Part shown: in pieces, positions 20,990-31,244 of the stretch | Layout: each line of letters opens with the position of its first letter | How positions within the stretch are numbered: the first letter of the stretch is position 1 | Made by a program: the position numbers and the translations under genes | DNA from: Pararge aegeria | Taxonomy: Eukaryota; Arthropoda; Insecta; Lepidoptera; Nymphalidae | Direction: 5' to 3' | Length of the DNA: 64,000 nt | Assembly (NCBI RefSeq): GCF_905163445.1 | Contig: NC_053204.1 | Coordinates: forward strand, 6,455,501-6,519,500 | The notes under the pieces: model-generated | Told to the model about the DNA's origin: nothing | Database searches by the model: none | The model's input: only the letters and a program-made list of their open reading frames with translations

Positions 20990-21880
20990 ACTCTAGACTC
21001 GTGCTGAAAATATCAACGAGACAAATCATTTGTATTATGTGATAATTAAATAATAAACGGATTATGACTTGAGATTAGGACTTGGATAAAATAAGACCAT
21101 GATATTACATGTAAGCGACGCTAGCCGTGAGACCAGTTGCGTTTTCTGAGTTTCTTACGAGGGTATGCATATAGTTGCATAAATGGCAGAAATCCAACTC
21201 TACAAATGTTAAATATCAATTTTAGGGTAAGCACTGCTTGTGTGCATCTATGAAGTGCGCGCCACTGCGTGAGACAAGGGATGACATTGACATTTGACTT
21301 AAGGAAATCACATGTGACATTGACTACAGACTGTATTCATGAAATTTTATCATCCTCCCTCGAGACTGTGGCAGCACCGGCCAGCACCCGAGGTCGTAGG
21401 ACCATTTCACCACCGGAGCCTATCGGGTGTTGCACAATTAAGGCACGTTAGGAACACACGTTCCTATAAATCCCGGAGCTTCTCAATACCTGGCCAATGA
21501 ACGTGGAGGGTAAGGATGGCCACTGAGGGTGTTTTACTGGGTAAGAATCCCACATAACCCAAGTTTGTCCACCTGGAGGGTATCTAACTGACTGACTGAC
21601 TGACTTCGTCTAGCGTTCGGTAAGTAAAATAAACAAAGCTTTGAATGCAACCGGCGTTTTTCTCTCCAAAAATTTCCTAACACGTTAGCGTACTTTACGA
21701 CAGAATAACTCAACATACATAAGAGTTAGTTGAGGGGCCACGCCATTAAACTTTAAAAGTTCAGGAGAACTTAATAATGAAGACTTAGGATATTAGAGTA
21801 AGACGTGTAGTAACTTTAAGTGTTTTAGTTTTTAGTGTTTTGGTGAACACGTACCGTTGTTATTGAAGAAAAGATATATA
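20990..21880. other. unannotated stretch
   Basis: A short block at 21215-21285 (GCACTGCTTGTGTGCATC, GAAGTGCGCGCCACTG) recurs at 43075-43110. A GC-richer patch at 21360-21500 has no recognised frame. Confidence 0.35.
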
Positions 21881-21884
21881 TAAA

Positions 21885-22192
21885 AGGCGGTGAAGTGATA
21901 GCGCATTGGGCAGCTCAACTTCCCTTTCGTGGGGCCGAGTTCGAATCCCAGCACGCACCTCCAACTTTTCTAAGTTTTGTGCGTTTTAAATACCTAATTA
22001 AAATATCACTTGCTTCAACCGTGAAGGAAAACATCGTGAGGAAAATCGTTCTCAAAGGTGGGAGTCCACCAATCCGCACTAGGCCAGCGTGGTGGACTAC
22101 GGCTTACCCTTACCCCTACCCCTTCTTATTGAGGGAGGAGATCTGCGCCCTCTAGTGGGCCGGTATTGGGTTAATATGATGATGATGATGAT
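21885..22192 (+). mobile_element. SINE-B, full length
   Basis: Head GGTGAAGTGATAGCGCATTG with B-box GAGTTCGAATCCC, body GCGTTTTAAATACC and CAACCGTGAAGGAAAACATC, 3' part CACTAGGCCAGCGTGGTGG and GTGGGCCGGTATTGGGTT, and tail ATGATGATGATGATG. Confidence 0.9.
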
Positions 22193-22199
22193 AATCTAT

Positions 22200-22262
22200 C
22201 TAAATTCCAAAATTCAGTTCAATTGGTTCTATAGTTTTTGCGTGAAAGAGTAACAAATATCC
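22200..22262 (-). mobile_element. Helitron-like fragment
   Basis: AGTTTTTGCGTGAAAGAGTA is the inverse of the TACTCTTTCACGCAAAAACT segment near the 5' end of the Helitron-like family. Confidence 0.45.
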
Positions 22263-22264
22263 AT

Positions 22265-22352
22265 TTTCAATGCGGTTGGCTTTGGCCGTGGCTAGTTACC
22301 GACCTACCGACAAATACGTGCCGCTAAGCGATTTAGTGTTCCTATGCGATCT
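22265..22352 (+). mobile_element. SINE-C internal fragment
   Basis: GGCTTTGGCCGTGGCTAG, ACAAATACGTGCCGC and AGCGATTTAGTGTTCC match the SINE-C body. Confidence 0.7.
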
Positions 22353-22354
22353 TT

Positions 22355-22447
22355 TAGTTGCTTAAATCGCACATAACTTAGAAAAGTTAGAGGTCGTCGA
22401 AAGTTAAGTTGAAGTCCTGCCGACTAGGCTATCACCGCTTCATAGAT
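22355..22447 (-). mobile_element. SINE-B head fragment
   Basis: AACTTAGAAAAGTTAGAG and GGCTATCACCGCTTCA are the inverse of the SINE-B head. The B-box region is degraded. Confidence 0.65.
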
Positions 22448-22455
22448 GGCTTTGA

Positions 22456-22725
22456 TGGCCGATTAGCGCAGTGGGCAGCGACCCTGCTTTCTGAGTCCAA
22501 GGCCGTGGGTTCGATTCCCACAACTGGACAATATTTGTGTGATGAATATGAATGTTTTACAGTATCAGGGTGTTTATCTATATATTATAAGTATTTATGT
22601 ATATTATTCATAAAAAATATTCATCAGTTATCTTAGTATCCATAACACAAGCTACGCTTACTCTGGGACTAGATGGCGATGTGTGTATTGTCGTAGTATA
22701 TTTATTTATTTATTATTTATAGATA
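22456..22725 (+). mobile_element. SINE-A, full length
   Basis: A-box GATTAGCGCAGTGGGC, B-box GGGTTCGATTCCC flanked by GTGG/CCAC, then the GGGTGTTTATCTAT body, CATAACACAAGCTACGC, CTAGATGGCGATGTGTG and a TATTTATT tail. Its uninterrupted ATGTATATTATTCATAA at about 22598-22614 is the empty-site reference for the nested insertion at 36461-38529. Confidence 0.9.
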
Positions 22726-22744
22726 TATTATACTCTGGTAATAG

Positions 22745-22797
22745 GCTTCATGAGAAACCGAAAAACAACGGACGAAGCCGCGGGCAACAGCTGGTAT
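22745..22797 (+). mobile_element. Helitron-like 3' end fragment
   Basis: GGACGAAGCCGCGGGCAAC leads to CAGCTGG, a mutated form of the CAGCTAG end. Confidence 0.4.
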
Positions 22798-22935
22798 AAT
22801 ATACAGATAAACACCCAGACAGATAACACTCATTGTTCATCACATAAACATTTTCCGGTTATTGTAATCAAACCCGCAACCATAGGACTCAAAAAGCAGG
22901 GTCACTGCCCACTGCGCCAATCGGCCGTCACATTA
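22798..22935 (-). mobile_element. SINE-A, minus, duplicated copy 1
   Basis: AGATAAACACCCAGACAG, TCAAACCCGCAACC (B-box inverse) and CACTGCGCCAATCGGCCGTC (A-box inverse) are present. The left edge of the 1722-bp duplication falls inside this SINE. Confidence 0.8.
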
Positions 22936-22969
22936 CCGCAAGCAAAAGCTAACTGTTTAAAAAAAATAC

Positions 22970-23240
22970 ATAATGTGTATAATAATGGAAATACCTTGTT
23001 GTTTTCCGAGTCGGTGCTCAAATACTACTGAAATAATTAAGGCCAGTGCAAACAATTTAAATCTTTTCCTGTTGTTACAAAGTAATGGTTACAAATGCAC
23101 TAGACCAGTACCAGAAATTAAGGTAAGACAATGCAAGCTTTGTAAAGAAAAGAAAGCAGGTCAAGAATACGTGCACAAAACCGCAAGCCAACCACAGTTA
23201 TTTCTGTGCCTTATGCTACTATTTTTTCTGCTGAATTAAT
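22970..23240 (+). CDS. unassigned 88-codon frame, duplicated
   Basis: The frame contains IPCCFPSRCSNTTEIIKASA, NLFLLLQSNGYKC and IKVRQCKLCKEKKAGQEYVH, then a hydrophobic end LMLLFFLLN. Seven Cys and the CKLCKEKK...H spacing could hint at a C-terminal zinc-ribbon of a DDE transposase (piggyBac proteins end in CxxC...H clusters), but the expected second CxxC is not seen, so this is only a guess. There is no splice or start context, and the neighbours are SINE-A and a LINE 3' piece. It recurs at 24692-24962 with one residue changed (V to E). It may well be non-coding. Confidence 0.25.
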
Positions 23241-23359
23241 TTCGGCTCATTGAAGATAGAAACACAAGCTGAATTTCGAAAATCTACCCCTAAAGTGACA
23301 ACTTGTTAATCCACCCTGTAATCTCAACTGTGGGCATAATAATAATAATAATAATATTG

Positions 23360-23595
23360 AGTCAAACGTTATTGTTCCAATCATCGTTTTAGTCAATGGT
23401 CTTCTCGCGAAAAGCTACGACGGACATCTTAAGAAGCTTTCGCTTGGTTGTTAGATCAAGGCTCGGATACAGAAGGCAGTAGTCCTTGAAACGGCGCGTA
23501 TTGTGAGGGGGTTCCTCACGTTGGAGCCTTGACCGCCGGTTGCTTGGGCATTCAAAAGCCCCGCAAGCGAAGGGTGGATGTTTTTTCTTATTAAT
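23360..23595 (+). mobile_element. LINE C-terminal/3' fragment (IVVSVNCLLTKS family), copy 1
   Basis: GTTATTGTTCCAATCATCG, TTAGTCAATGGTCTTCTCGC, CATCTTAAGAAGCTTTCGC and GGCGCGTATTGTGAGG match the open frame at 41596-42015 (IVPIVVSVNCLLTKS, HLKKLSLGYWIKG, ARIVRRFF). The frame is broken here. Confidence 0.65.
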
Positions 23596-23643
23596 TTTTA
23601 AGTGTTTTATTTTATAACAATGTTAAGAATTTAAAAAAATAAA

Positions 23644-24094
23644 TCCCTACTAATATTATAAATGTCAATGTAAGTTTGTTTGTTACGCTTTCACGCAAAA
23701 ACTACTTAACCGATCCTCATGAAACTTGGTACAAATATTCTTGAAAGAGTAAGAAGTTATATAAGATACTTTTTATCCCGACATTAAGCTCGGTTCCTTT
23801 GGGAGATGGGGGTGAAAATGTTTGACGATTTTACACCATAACTCCGACAAATTATAACCGATTTAAATAATTATTTACTATAGAGGTTATAATATGTGTT
23901 TAATTTTGCCCAAACTTTGTATAGATCTGAATGTGGTTGGAGATAGAGGACAGAACTCCTCAGCGGACAGCAGCAAAGCCCTCATTTAAGGCTTAGCGAT
24001 ACTGAATGCTTTAATTTTTTTAGAACTACAACATAATTGAATGCCACATAAAAAAACAAATTCAAACGCAGACGAAGTCGCGAGCAACAGCTAG
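23644..24094 (+). mobile_element. Helitron-like element with both ends, copy 1
   Basis: It begins TCCCTACTAATATTATAAA after an A and ends CGAGCAACAGCTAG before a T. A CGC-A-GAC/GTC-GCG hairpin (24068-24083, GAA loop, bulged A) stands 8 nt before CTAG. These are Helitron hallmarks. It is 451 bp with no helicase or Rep coding. Confidence 0.75.
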
Positions 24095-24204
24095 TGATAG
24101 TATAAAATAATTATAATATCTTTATTGCCAGATTATAAGTAGGTATACAAGGTGTAGTAGTTAATTTCCATGTGAAATGTTACCAAGACGTTAGTCGTGA
24201 CTGA

Positions 24205-24522
24205 CTCATACTCATCATCATTTCTTCTACCGATTGAAGTCTACTGTTGAAGATGTCTTTTGTTGGAAGTTCCAAATACCACGGTCCGAGGCCACTTGTT
24301 TTCAGCGGCTCCATGCTACTCAGATGAGTATGGGCCGACCAACACTGCGTTTACCGGTGCAAGGATGCCACACCAGCTCCATGGAATCCCAACGTACATC
24401 GGTTCTCCGCGCAATATTACCCGCCCATTTCGGTTTCAGCATTGTGACTCGTTGAGCTATGTCGTTAACTCTGGTTCTTCTACGGATCTCCTCATTTCTG
24501 ATTTGAACACGTAGGGATACTC
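24205..24522 (-). mobile_element. RTE 3' end, truncated by the duplication junction, copy 1
   Basis: ACTCATACTCATCATCATTTC (the RTE tail inverse) is followed by minus-strand coding remnants NEEIRRRTRVNDIAQRV, PKWAGNI and TGKRSVGRP. It stops at the junction instead of continuing into the LRVSLR part seen in copy 2. Confidence 0.75.
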
Positions 24523-24524
24523 AC

Positions 24525-24655
24525 GTAGATAAACACCCAGACAGATAACACTCATTGTTCATCACATAAACATTTTCCGGTTATTGTAATCAAACCCGCA
24601 ACCATAGGACTCAAAAAGCTGGGTCACTGCCCACTGCGCCAATCGGCCGTCACAT
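24525..24655 (-). mobile_element. SINE-A, minus, duplicated copy 2
   Basis: The same inverse A- and B-box segments as at 22798-22935, with three substitutions at its edge. Confidence 0.8.
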
Positions 24656-25081
24656 TAACGCGAGCAAAAGCTAACTGTTTAAAAAAAATACATAATGTGT
24701 ATAATAATGGAAATACCTTGTTGTTTTCCGAGTCGGTGCTCAAATACTACTGAAATAATTAAGGCCAGTGCAAACAATTTAAATCTTTTCCTGTTGTTAC
24801 AAAGTAATGGTTACAAATGCACTAGACCAGAACCAGAAATTAAGGTAAGACAATGCAAGCTTTGTAAAGAAAAGAAAGCAGGTCAAGAATACGTGCACAA
24901 AACCGCAAGCCAACCACAGTTATTTCTGTGCCTTATGCTACTATTTTTTCTGCTGAATTAATTTCGGCTCATTGAAGATAGAAACACAAGCTTAATTTCG
25001 AAAATCTACCCCTAAAGTGACAACTTGTTAATCCACCCTGTAATCTCAACTGTGGGCATAATAATAATAATAATAATATTG

Positions 25082-25317
25082 AGTCAAACGTTATTGTTCC
25101 AATCATCGTTTTAGTCAATGGTCTTCTCGCGAAAAGCTACGACGGACATCTTAAGAAGCTTTCGCTTGGTTGTTAGATCAAGGCTCGGATAAAGAAGGCA
25201 GTAGTCCTTGAAACGGCGCGTATTGTGAGGGGGTTCCTCACGTTGGAGCCCTGACCGCCGGTTGCTTGGGCATTCAAAAGCCCCGCAAGCGAAGGGTGGA
25301 TGTTTTTTCTTATTAAT
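25082..25317 (+). mobile_element. LINE C-terminal/3' fragment, copy 2
   Basis: Duplicate of 23360-23595. Confidence 0.65.
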
Positions 25318-25365
25318 TTTTAAGTGTTTTATTTTATAACAATGTTAAGAATTTAAAAAAATAAA

Positions 25366-25816
25366 TCCCTACTAATATTATAAATGTCAATGTAAGTTTG
25401 TTTGTTACGCTTTCACGCAAAAACTACTTAACCGATCCTCATGAAACTTGGTACAAATATTCTTGAAAGAGTAAGAAGTTATATAAGATACTTTTTATCC
25501 CGACATTAAGCTCGGTTCCTTTGGGAGATGGGGGTGAAAATGTTTGACGATTTTACACCATAACTCCGACAAATTATAACCGATTTAAATAATTATTTAC
25601 TATAGAGGTTATAATATGTGTTTAATTTTGCCCAAACTTTGTATAGATCTGAATGTGGTTGGAGATAGAGGACAGAACTCCTCAGCGGACAGCAGCAAAG
25701 CCCTCATTTAAGGCTTAGCGATACTGAATGCTTTAATTTTTTTAGAACTACAACATAATTGAATGCCACATAAAAAAACAAATTCAAACGCAGACGAAGT
25801 CGCGAGCAACAGCTAG
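25366..25816 (+). mobile_element. Helitron-like element, copy 2
   Basis: Duplicate of 23644-24094 with the same TC and CTAG ends. Confidence 0.75.
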
Positions 25817-25926
25817 TGATAGTACAAAATAATTATAATATCTTTATTGCCAGATTATAAGTAGGTATACAAGGTGTAGTAGTTAATTTCCATGTGAAAT
25901 GTTACCAAGACGTTAGTTTTGACTGA

Positions 25927-26375
25927 CTCGTACTCATCATCATTTCTTCTACCGATTGAAGTCTACTGTTGAAGATGTCTTTTGTTGGAAGTTCCAAATA
26001 CCACGGTCCGAGGCCACTTGTTTTCAGCGGCTCCATGCTACTCAGATGAGTATGGGCCGACCAACACTGCGTTTACCGGTGCAAGGATGCCACACCAGCT
26101 CCATGGAATCCCAACGTACATCGGTTCTCCGCGCAATATTACCCGCCCATTTCGGTTTCAGCATTGTGACTCGTTGAGCTATGTCGTTAACTCTGGTTCT
26201 TCTACGGATCTCCTCATTTCTGATTTGAACACGTAGGGATACTCTCAACCTGTCTCTATCGCCCGCTGAGTGACTCTGAGCCTTCTTATGAGGCCCATAG
26301 AGACCACGTTTTAGATCCATATGTCAGTGACAACACGTACTGGTTGGTCATCGGGTTGACTCGCACTGTCAAAAA
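25927..26375 (-). mobile_element. RTE retrotransposon C-terminal fragment
   Basis: The minus-strand frame reads GLYGPHKKAQSHSAGDRDRL, RVSLRVQIRNEEIRRRTRV, NDIAQRVTMLKPKWAGNIAR and TGKRSVGRP. This is the C-terminal tail of RTE-type endonuclease/reverse-transcriptase proteins (VTQRAME...RRRTRV.DIA.RV..LK..WAGH..R..DGRWG). Substitutions such as PKWAGN for WQWAGH show decay. Confidence 0.8.
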
Positions 26376-26459
26376 GTTATCAGACCTCATGTAGAGCCGA
26401 GCTTCTAACTCTATATGCCCTAACTCTTACCTACAAGGTCAGACTTTCCAAAATTAACA

Positions 26460-26605
26460 CCTTGCTTTTACTTCACACACCTTTGAGAACATTATGAAGA
26501 ATTCTAAGGTATGCAGGTTACCTCACGACCTTTTTCTTTACCATTGAAGCGAGTGATATCTTAATTACCTAAAACGCACATAAGAGAGGTGCATGCTGGG
26601 ATTCT
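26460..26605 (-). mobile_element. SINE-B 5' half
   Basis: CTTCACACACCTTTGAGAAC, CATTGAAGCGAGTGATATC, TAAAACGCACATAAGAGAGG and GCATGCTGGGATTC are the inverse of the SINE-B head and body. Confidence 0.75.
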
Positions 26606-26635
26606 ATTATAATATATTCTATTATATATCCTATT

Positions 26636-26690
26636 ATAATATACAGATAAACAACCAGACACTGAAATACAATGTAGTTCATAATCGGTT
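26636..26690 (-). mobile_element. SINE-A fragment
   Basis: ATACAGATAAACAACCAGAC and ACTGAAATACA are inverse SINE-A body. The head is missing. Confidence 0.6.
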
Positions 26691-26754
26691 CCTATGTGAC
26701 ATCCTATAAAAAAGCTAAATTTCTTGGTACCAAGTCTGCAGTTAGGGTAACTAG

Positions 26755-27495
26755 AAGACGTTAGGGTAACTGCCTACGCCGTCAGGAAAATTAGATAGAT
26801 TACTGACGTAGAAACAGCAAGACATGTTTACTTTGCGTACTTTCATAGTGTGATGTCTTACGGGATCTTATTATGGGGCAAAGCTGCTGATATTGAAATT
26901 AAATTCATATTGCAGAAAAGAGCTGTACGGTCAATATATAAACTTTAAACCGCCTGAATCCCTCCGTGAAAAATTTAAAGAAATAGGTATACTTACGGTA
27001 GCCTCACAATATATTTATAACAATATAGTAACCAAAAAGTGAATATAAACAGTCGACTTACAAGAAATGGTCATAAATTAGTGACATCTGCATATCGTCA
27101 GCGAAAGGTGCAGAAGTCATTTGGGGGATTGAGTATACGCTTTTATAATATGATTCCTAAGGTAATTTTGGACCTACCAATGCATAAGTTTAAAGAATGT
27201 GTTAAAACACATTTATTACAGCGAGGTTATTATACAATTGATGAGTTTCTTAATGACAAGGTTGCTTGGAAGCATCCGGCTCCGCTTTCATCTCTCACAA
27301 GATAGAAAAATAAATTTTAAAATGTAAAATGTAAATTGTTGATATTGGAAAAGAGCAACTGCTGAGTTTCCTGCCGGCTTCTTCTCGGTAGAATCTGCCG
27401 GTAGAGTCACTACACACAGACAGACTTGACGTTTCAAAAGTGCTTATATTAGTTAGGCCTACTTGAAATAAATGAATTATGAATTTTGAATTTTT
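26755..27495 (+). mobile_element. LINE-X, 5'-truncated, frameshifted
   Basis: Upstream frames give AYAVRKIRQITDVETARHVYF-type codons, MSYGILLWGKAADIEIKFIL and QKRAVRSI; then a shift, then IGILTVASQYIYNNI and, after a second break, LTRNGHKLVTSAYRQRKVQK, GLSIRFYNMIPKVILDLPMH, CVKTHLLQRGYYTIDEFLND and AWKHPAPLSSLTR with a stop at 27303. The region lies after the RT active site of a CR1/Jockey-group LINE. The 3' UTR and TTTGAATT tail are complete. Confidence 0.85.
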
Positions 27496-27504
27496 GAATT
27501 TTTA

Positions 27505-27645
27505 GAACTAGCCACGTCCTATGAGCCTCCCCAAAGACAATACCAGAGATAGAAGAGAGTTTATAAATTCCCAAATACTCTGAACCAGAACCCAGGACTG
27601 CAATGCACCACGGAGGTCGACTCAGGTTTATAACTATTGTTGCCG
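27505..27645 (-). mobile_element. SINE-C 5' half
   Basis: The minus strand reads CACCACGG-inverse head sequence, then GGGTTCTGG, TTTGGGAATTTATAAAC and a CTGGTATTG/GGGGAGGCTC segment. The tRNA-like head is decayed. Confidence 0.55.
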
Positions 27646-27649
27646 CCTC

Positions 27650-29075
27650 ATCAGACTTTAACATCCGGTTTTCACAACTTTTCGCGCTAAATTACTTTCG
27701 GGCGAACTGAAGTTTATTTGATAGGTGTTTTGATTAAACGGTTTTCCGTTCTTGTTTTATTTGGTGGGGAACTACTCCCGCTTTTGTATTGAAGTCCGCT
27801 GTGAATTCAGAGGCTCATAATACCTACTAGAATACTTTGATTTAGCTTGAATTTGCTTATTAATCACGCCAACAAATAGCTAAAATGTAAAAATGTAATT
27901 ATTTAACGTAATATAGGTAATTTCTTTTTTCTTCTTTATTTTATGGTCTGAGATATCGTTGGATAGGTCTATCTAAGATATTGCAGGCCTTTACGCGCGA
28001 ATGAAATAAACTGTTATAACTATTTATTAATGAAAGAGTAAAATGTTCCTGGGACTCCGCCATTTCATTTAATATTCACTTTTTCATTTTATTTTCTATT
28101 TAAAATTCATTCATATCAGGTTCACATTTAATTAATATATTCATTTGTTAATTAGAATAATTGAGAATAAAAAATTGAAGTTTAGATCAGCACATGTCAA
28201 TATAACCTTGTCATTGAATATTGTAGAATGTCGCAATAATCAGAAAATTTACTAATAATTTATTTATTACAAAATTAATAAATAAACAAATATATTTACA
28301 GATTTTCAAAAAACTCCATTTTTTTTTTATTAAAACTCTTTATTGTTTATTCACTTTGCTATTCACAATTGATCCGTTCGAAAATATTAGAAATATATAA
28401 TCCTAATTGATTATGATATTTGCCACTAGCTGGCGTATAAGTCAAGAAGCGTAAAGTATATGACATATACTTACGACCAATCCAAATTATTATTTTTAAA
28501 TAACGGCAACTACACAGACGTCTGACGTAAGCGACGTTACTTCCGTCGGATAAAAATCTGAGTTACTCCCTAGTCCCGCCTAAACAAGTTTTACTTCAAA
28601 AAAAAAAAGATTCGGAATTGGGAACCTCGCCATTTTGAAGTCGTTTAAAAATGCATTCGATTTCACTAATACAGTGAAAATAATACAATCCTCAAAAAAA
28701 TCAATGAAAAAACCAATTTGCTTAATAAAAACCCACGCCCGTGATTATGTGTCGTAATTTCATTATCGTGGAACAAAGCGAAAGCCTTTATTTCGGGCGA
28801 TATGAATGAATTGGTATATATAATGGAATGTCCGCATAGAAGTTAATTATTGGAGCGTACAGTTGCTGATTGAATACCCGATGTGTATTGAATTGTCTGA
28901 GCAAATGAATACAAGCGAGCACTGAATACAGCATTGTCTATCGGGCTTAAGAGATAAGGTGCAAAGTCCAATGTTTTAATTCCGACATACACATAAATAC
29001 TAAGACATAGCAGATTTGTTTTAGGTGCTCCAGATTCTAATACCATGAAGGAAGTCGAGTCAGTATCAATAATTT
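27650..29075. other. long AT-rich stretch
   Basis: No gene or repeat supported. Poly-T at 28320-28330 and poly-A at 28599-28609 occur, and an ACGTCTGACGT motif is at about 28518. Confidence 0.35.
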
Positions 29076-29079
29076 TTTG

Positions 29080-29247
29080 TAAATGATATGCATAAATATA
29101 AATACTTATAATATAGATATAAACAGCCTGACACTGAAATACATTTATGAAAAATTCATCACACAAACATTTTCCAGCTGTGGGAAATGAACCCACGGCT
29201 TTGGACTCAGAAGGCAGGGTCGCGGCCCACTGCGCCATTCGTCCGAA
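29080..29247 (-). mobile_element. SINE-A, 3'-truncated
   Basis: GACACTGAAATACATT, CCAGCTGTGGGAAATGAACC and GGCCCACTGCGCCATTCG are the inverse of the SINE-A head and body. Confidence 0.8.
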
Positions 29248-29268
29248 TGATTTTTAGCTATAGTTGGA

Positions 29269-29329
29269 GCCGGTAGATGGCGCTATTATGGAAGACGTGG
29301 AGTCTTCCATAAAAGCGCCATCTACCGGC
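29269..29329. repeat. hairpin, 28-bp arms with one mismatch, 5-nt loop
   Basis: GCCGGTAGATGGCGCTATTA continues with TGGAAGAC, then a GTGGA loop and the inverse (one A in place of T). It adjoins the SINE-A head. TAGCT/AGCTA words lie 30-50 nt outside it. Confidence 0.9.
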
Positions 29330-29334
29330 TTTTA

Positions 29335-29915
29335 GGTTGGCAAAAATTAATAGTCTTGCACAGCTAAAAAAAATATTATGATATTCTTGACTACATTTCT
29401 GACTTACGTTATACAAAATCCGGTAACATTTTCTTTAAAGGCAAAAATGTAAAAGAATCTGTAACGGACATATTTTGCCGCACGTCACCTATATCCAGTA
29501 GTAGACGTCCATTAGTTAAAAGACTACCTAACGATGGCGAAGAATAGTATAAAACATCTTCAAACATTTTCCCAAGTGGCGCCAGCAGTTGACTTGCTTA
29601 CTTTAAAAATTCAATGCAAATAAAGTCCAAAGTAAACCGAATTAAAGCATACAATACAAATGGAAAAGTGAACTCTATGTTTATAGTAACAAAGTGCTAT
29701 TTGCTAGTAAGTTCTGCATACGTGTTTGAATAATAAATGCCATCTTTCAACGGGCCACGTTGATTGCACGGTGCGGTGGGAAACACCGAGCGGTTGAGAA
29801 AATGTGTTTTTTATTGACCGGTTTACCTAGCATGTTACGTAAAAAGTAAATTACAGGTGAAGGTATTTTCAATAGACAAGATTTTAATGACGTCACATTA
29901 TACGTTTATAGCCTA
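29335..29915. other. unannotated spacer
   Basis: A perfect TGACGTCA word lies at 29888-29895. Nothing else was recognised. Confidence 0.35.
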
Positions 29916-29919
29916 GTTT

Positions 29920-30135
29920 TGATAGCCTAGTGGCTAAATGTTGAATAAAATATCACTTGCTTTAACGCTGAAGTAAAAAAAAAAATCCTGAGGAAACGTG
30001 CACGACTGAGAGTTCTCCATAATGTTCTAAGGGCGTAGTTCTACCAAACTTCACTTGGCTACCCTAAGCCGTTCTCATGTTGAGAGGAGGTCAATGCCAT
30101 CTAGTGGGCCGCTAATATGTTGAAATGAGGATGGT
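29920..30135 (+). mobile_element. SINE-B, degenerate
   Basis: GTTTTGATAGCCTAGTGGC (A-box side), AAAATATCACTTGC, GAGAGTTCTCCATAATG and CATCTAGTGGGCCGCTAATA are present. The B-box part is deleted. Confidence 0.7.
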
Positions 30136-30164
30136 GATGGCATAGACTTATTTAAAAAAAATGC

Positions 30165-30378
30165 GAAAATTGCGAAAGGTGCAGAAGTCATTTGTGGGAT
30201 TGAGTATACGCTTTTATAATATGATACCTAAGGCAATTTTGGACCTACCAATGCATAAGTTTAAAGAATGTGTTAAAACACATTTATTACAGCGAGGTTA
30301 TTATACAATTGATGAGTTTCTTAATGACAAGGTTGCTTGGAAGCAACCGGCTCCGCTTTCATCTCCCACAAGATAAAA
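30165..30378 (+). mobile_element. LINE-X coding fragment, truncated at both ends
   Basis: The frame KVQKSFVGLSIRFYNMIPKA, ILDLPMHKFKECVKTHLLQ, RGYYTIDEFLNDKVAWKQP and PLSSPTR ends with a stop. The 3' UTR seen in other copies is absent, so this copy has lost its 3' end. Confidence 0.8.
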
Positions 30379-30379
30379 T

Positions 30380-30685
30380 AAAAACGTGTGTGTACACGCG
30401 TAAGAAGTTATACTTTGGCGTAACAAGATAAAAATCTTTTCGAAAATTTTACATTTCGCCTTATTCTACGTTTGTAGAAAAAACGACTCTAACAATAGAA
30501 AAAAATACATTACATTCCTTGAAAGTTTATAATAACTCACTATCTAGTTAAATAAAGTTTATTTAAGTATCACAAAAAAATATTTATGCATATTTAAAGG
30601 AATGGACATAATGAACAAAATTTAATTTGGGCACTAATGGACTCGTAGTTATCGGACAACCAAGTGTCACTCAACATTAAAATTT
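30380..30685. other. unannotated spacer
   Basis: AT-rich, no feature. Confidence 0.3.
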
Positions 30686-30689
30686 AAGT

Positions 30690-30865
30690 TTTTTGTACAA
30701 TTAAATCACCGGAATGAGCCCGCAGACTTTGACAATTCAAAGTGTACACTGTCAAACCTTACAGCTAACTTCAGGTTGTCGGTTTTTTGTGACAGTGTGC
30801 GCGCGCATCGTAAAATTTACTCTCATCATTTTCCCTAACGCGCCAAAAGAATTATAACTTCAATA
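30690..30865 (+). repeat. GTGCGCGCGCATC repeat family, copy 1
   Basis: TTTTGTGACAGTGTGCGCG, GCGCATCGTAAAATTTACTC and CCCTAACGCGCCAAAAG match 31885-31965 (plus). Confidence 0.6.
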
Positions 30866-31014
30866 ATAATAATCACACACTAAAATTAACATTTACAAAA
30901 AATATAAGCCGTCTAACTGTTCACTTACGGGCATGGCACCCAAAATGTTGGCGCTACTGCCCCTTTAAATGCTAGACTTAGCCGTTGGGCTAAGTATAAA
31001 TAGTAATTTGGTAA

Positions 31015-31240
31015 ATATATTCAGTTTCAAGATGGCCGAAGACACAAAGTGGCGTATCACATATATTTTCACTACTGCCACAATATGGGTATCGAATAAA
31101 ACGACTTAACTATTAGACCACGATACACGATGACAAATTTTTAATCCAAGATGGGCGCCAATACGAAACTGCGACTTACATTGTTTTCACAACTCTCTCT
31201 ATATCAAATAAAGGACTTGACAAAGAGAATATTATACTGA
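31015..31240 (+). repeat. AAGATGGCCGCC family, two diverged modules
   Basis: CAAGATGGCCGAAGACAC, ATATGGGTATCGAATAAAAC, CCAAGATGGGCGCCAATAC and TATCAAATAAAGGACTTGAC follow the order seen at 44265-44360 and 60835-61040. Confidence 0.6.
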
Positions 31241-31244
31241 ATGT

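Larger units (their letters stand above)
22805..24522. repeat. 1718-bp tandem duplication, copy 1
   Basis: The unit runs from AGATAAACACCC (inside SINE-A) to GTAGGGATACTC (inside an antisense RTE fragment). Copy 2 (24527-26244) repeats it at an offset of exactly 1722. I count about a dozen substitutions and no length change. The junction GATACTC-ACGT-AGATAAAC has four extra bases (24523-24526). The left flank of copy 1 and the right flank of copy 2 continue the interrupted repeats naturally. Confidence 0.95.
24527..26244. repeat. 1718-bp tandem duplication, copy 2
   Basis: It matches 22805-24522 from end to end; differences seen by eye include AGCAGGG/AGCTGGG, ACCGCAAG/ACGCGAG, CCAGTACC/CCAGAACC and TTAGTCGTG/TTAGTTTTG. 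At its right end it runs on into the rest of the antisense RTE piece (CTCTCAACCTGTCTCTATCG), so it is the copy with the native right flank. Confidence 0.95.
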
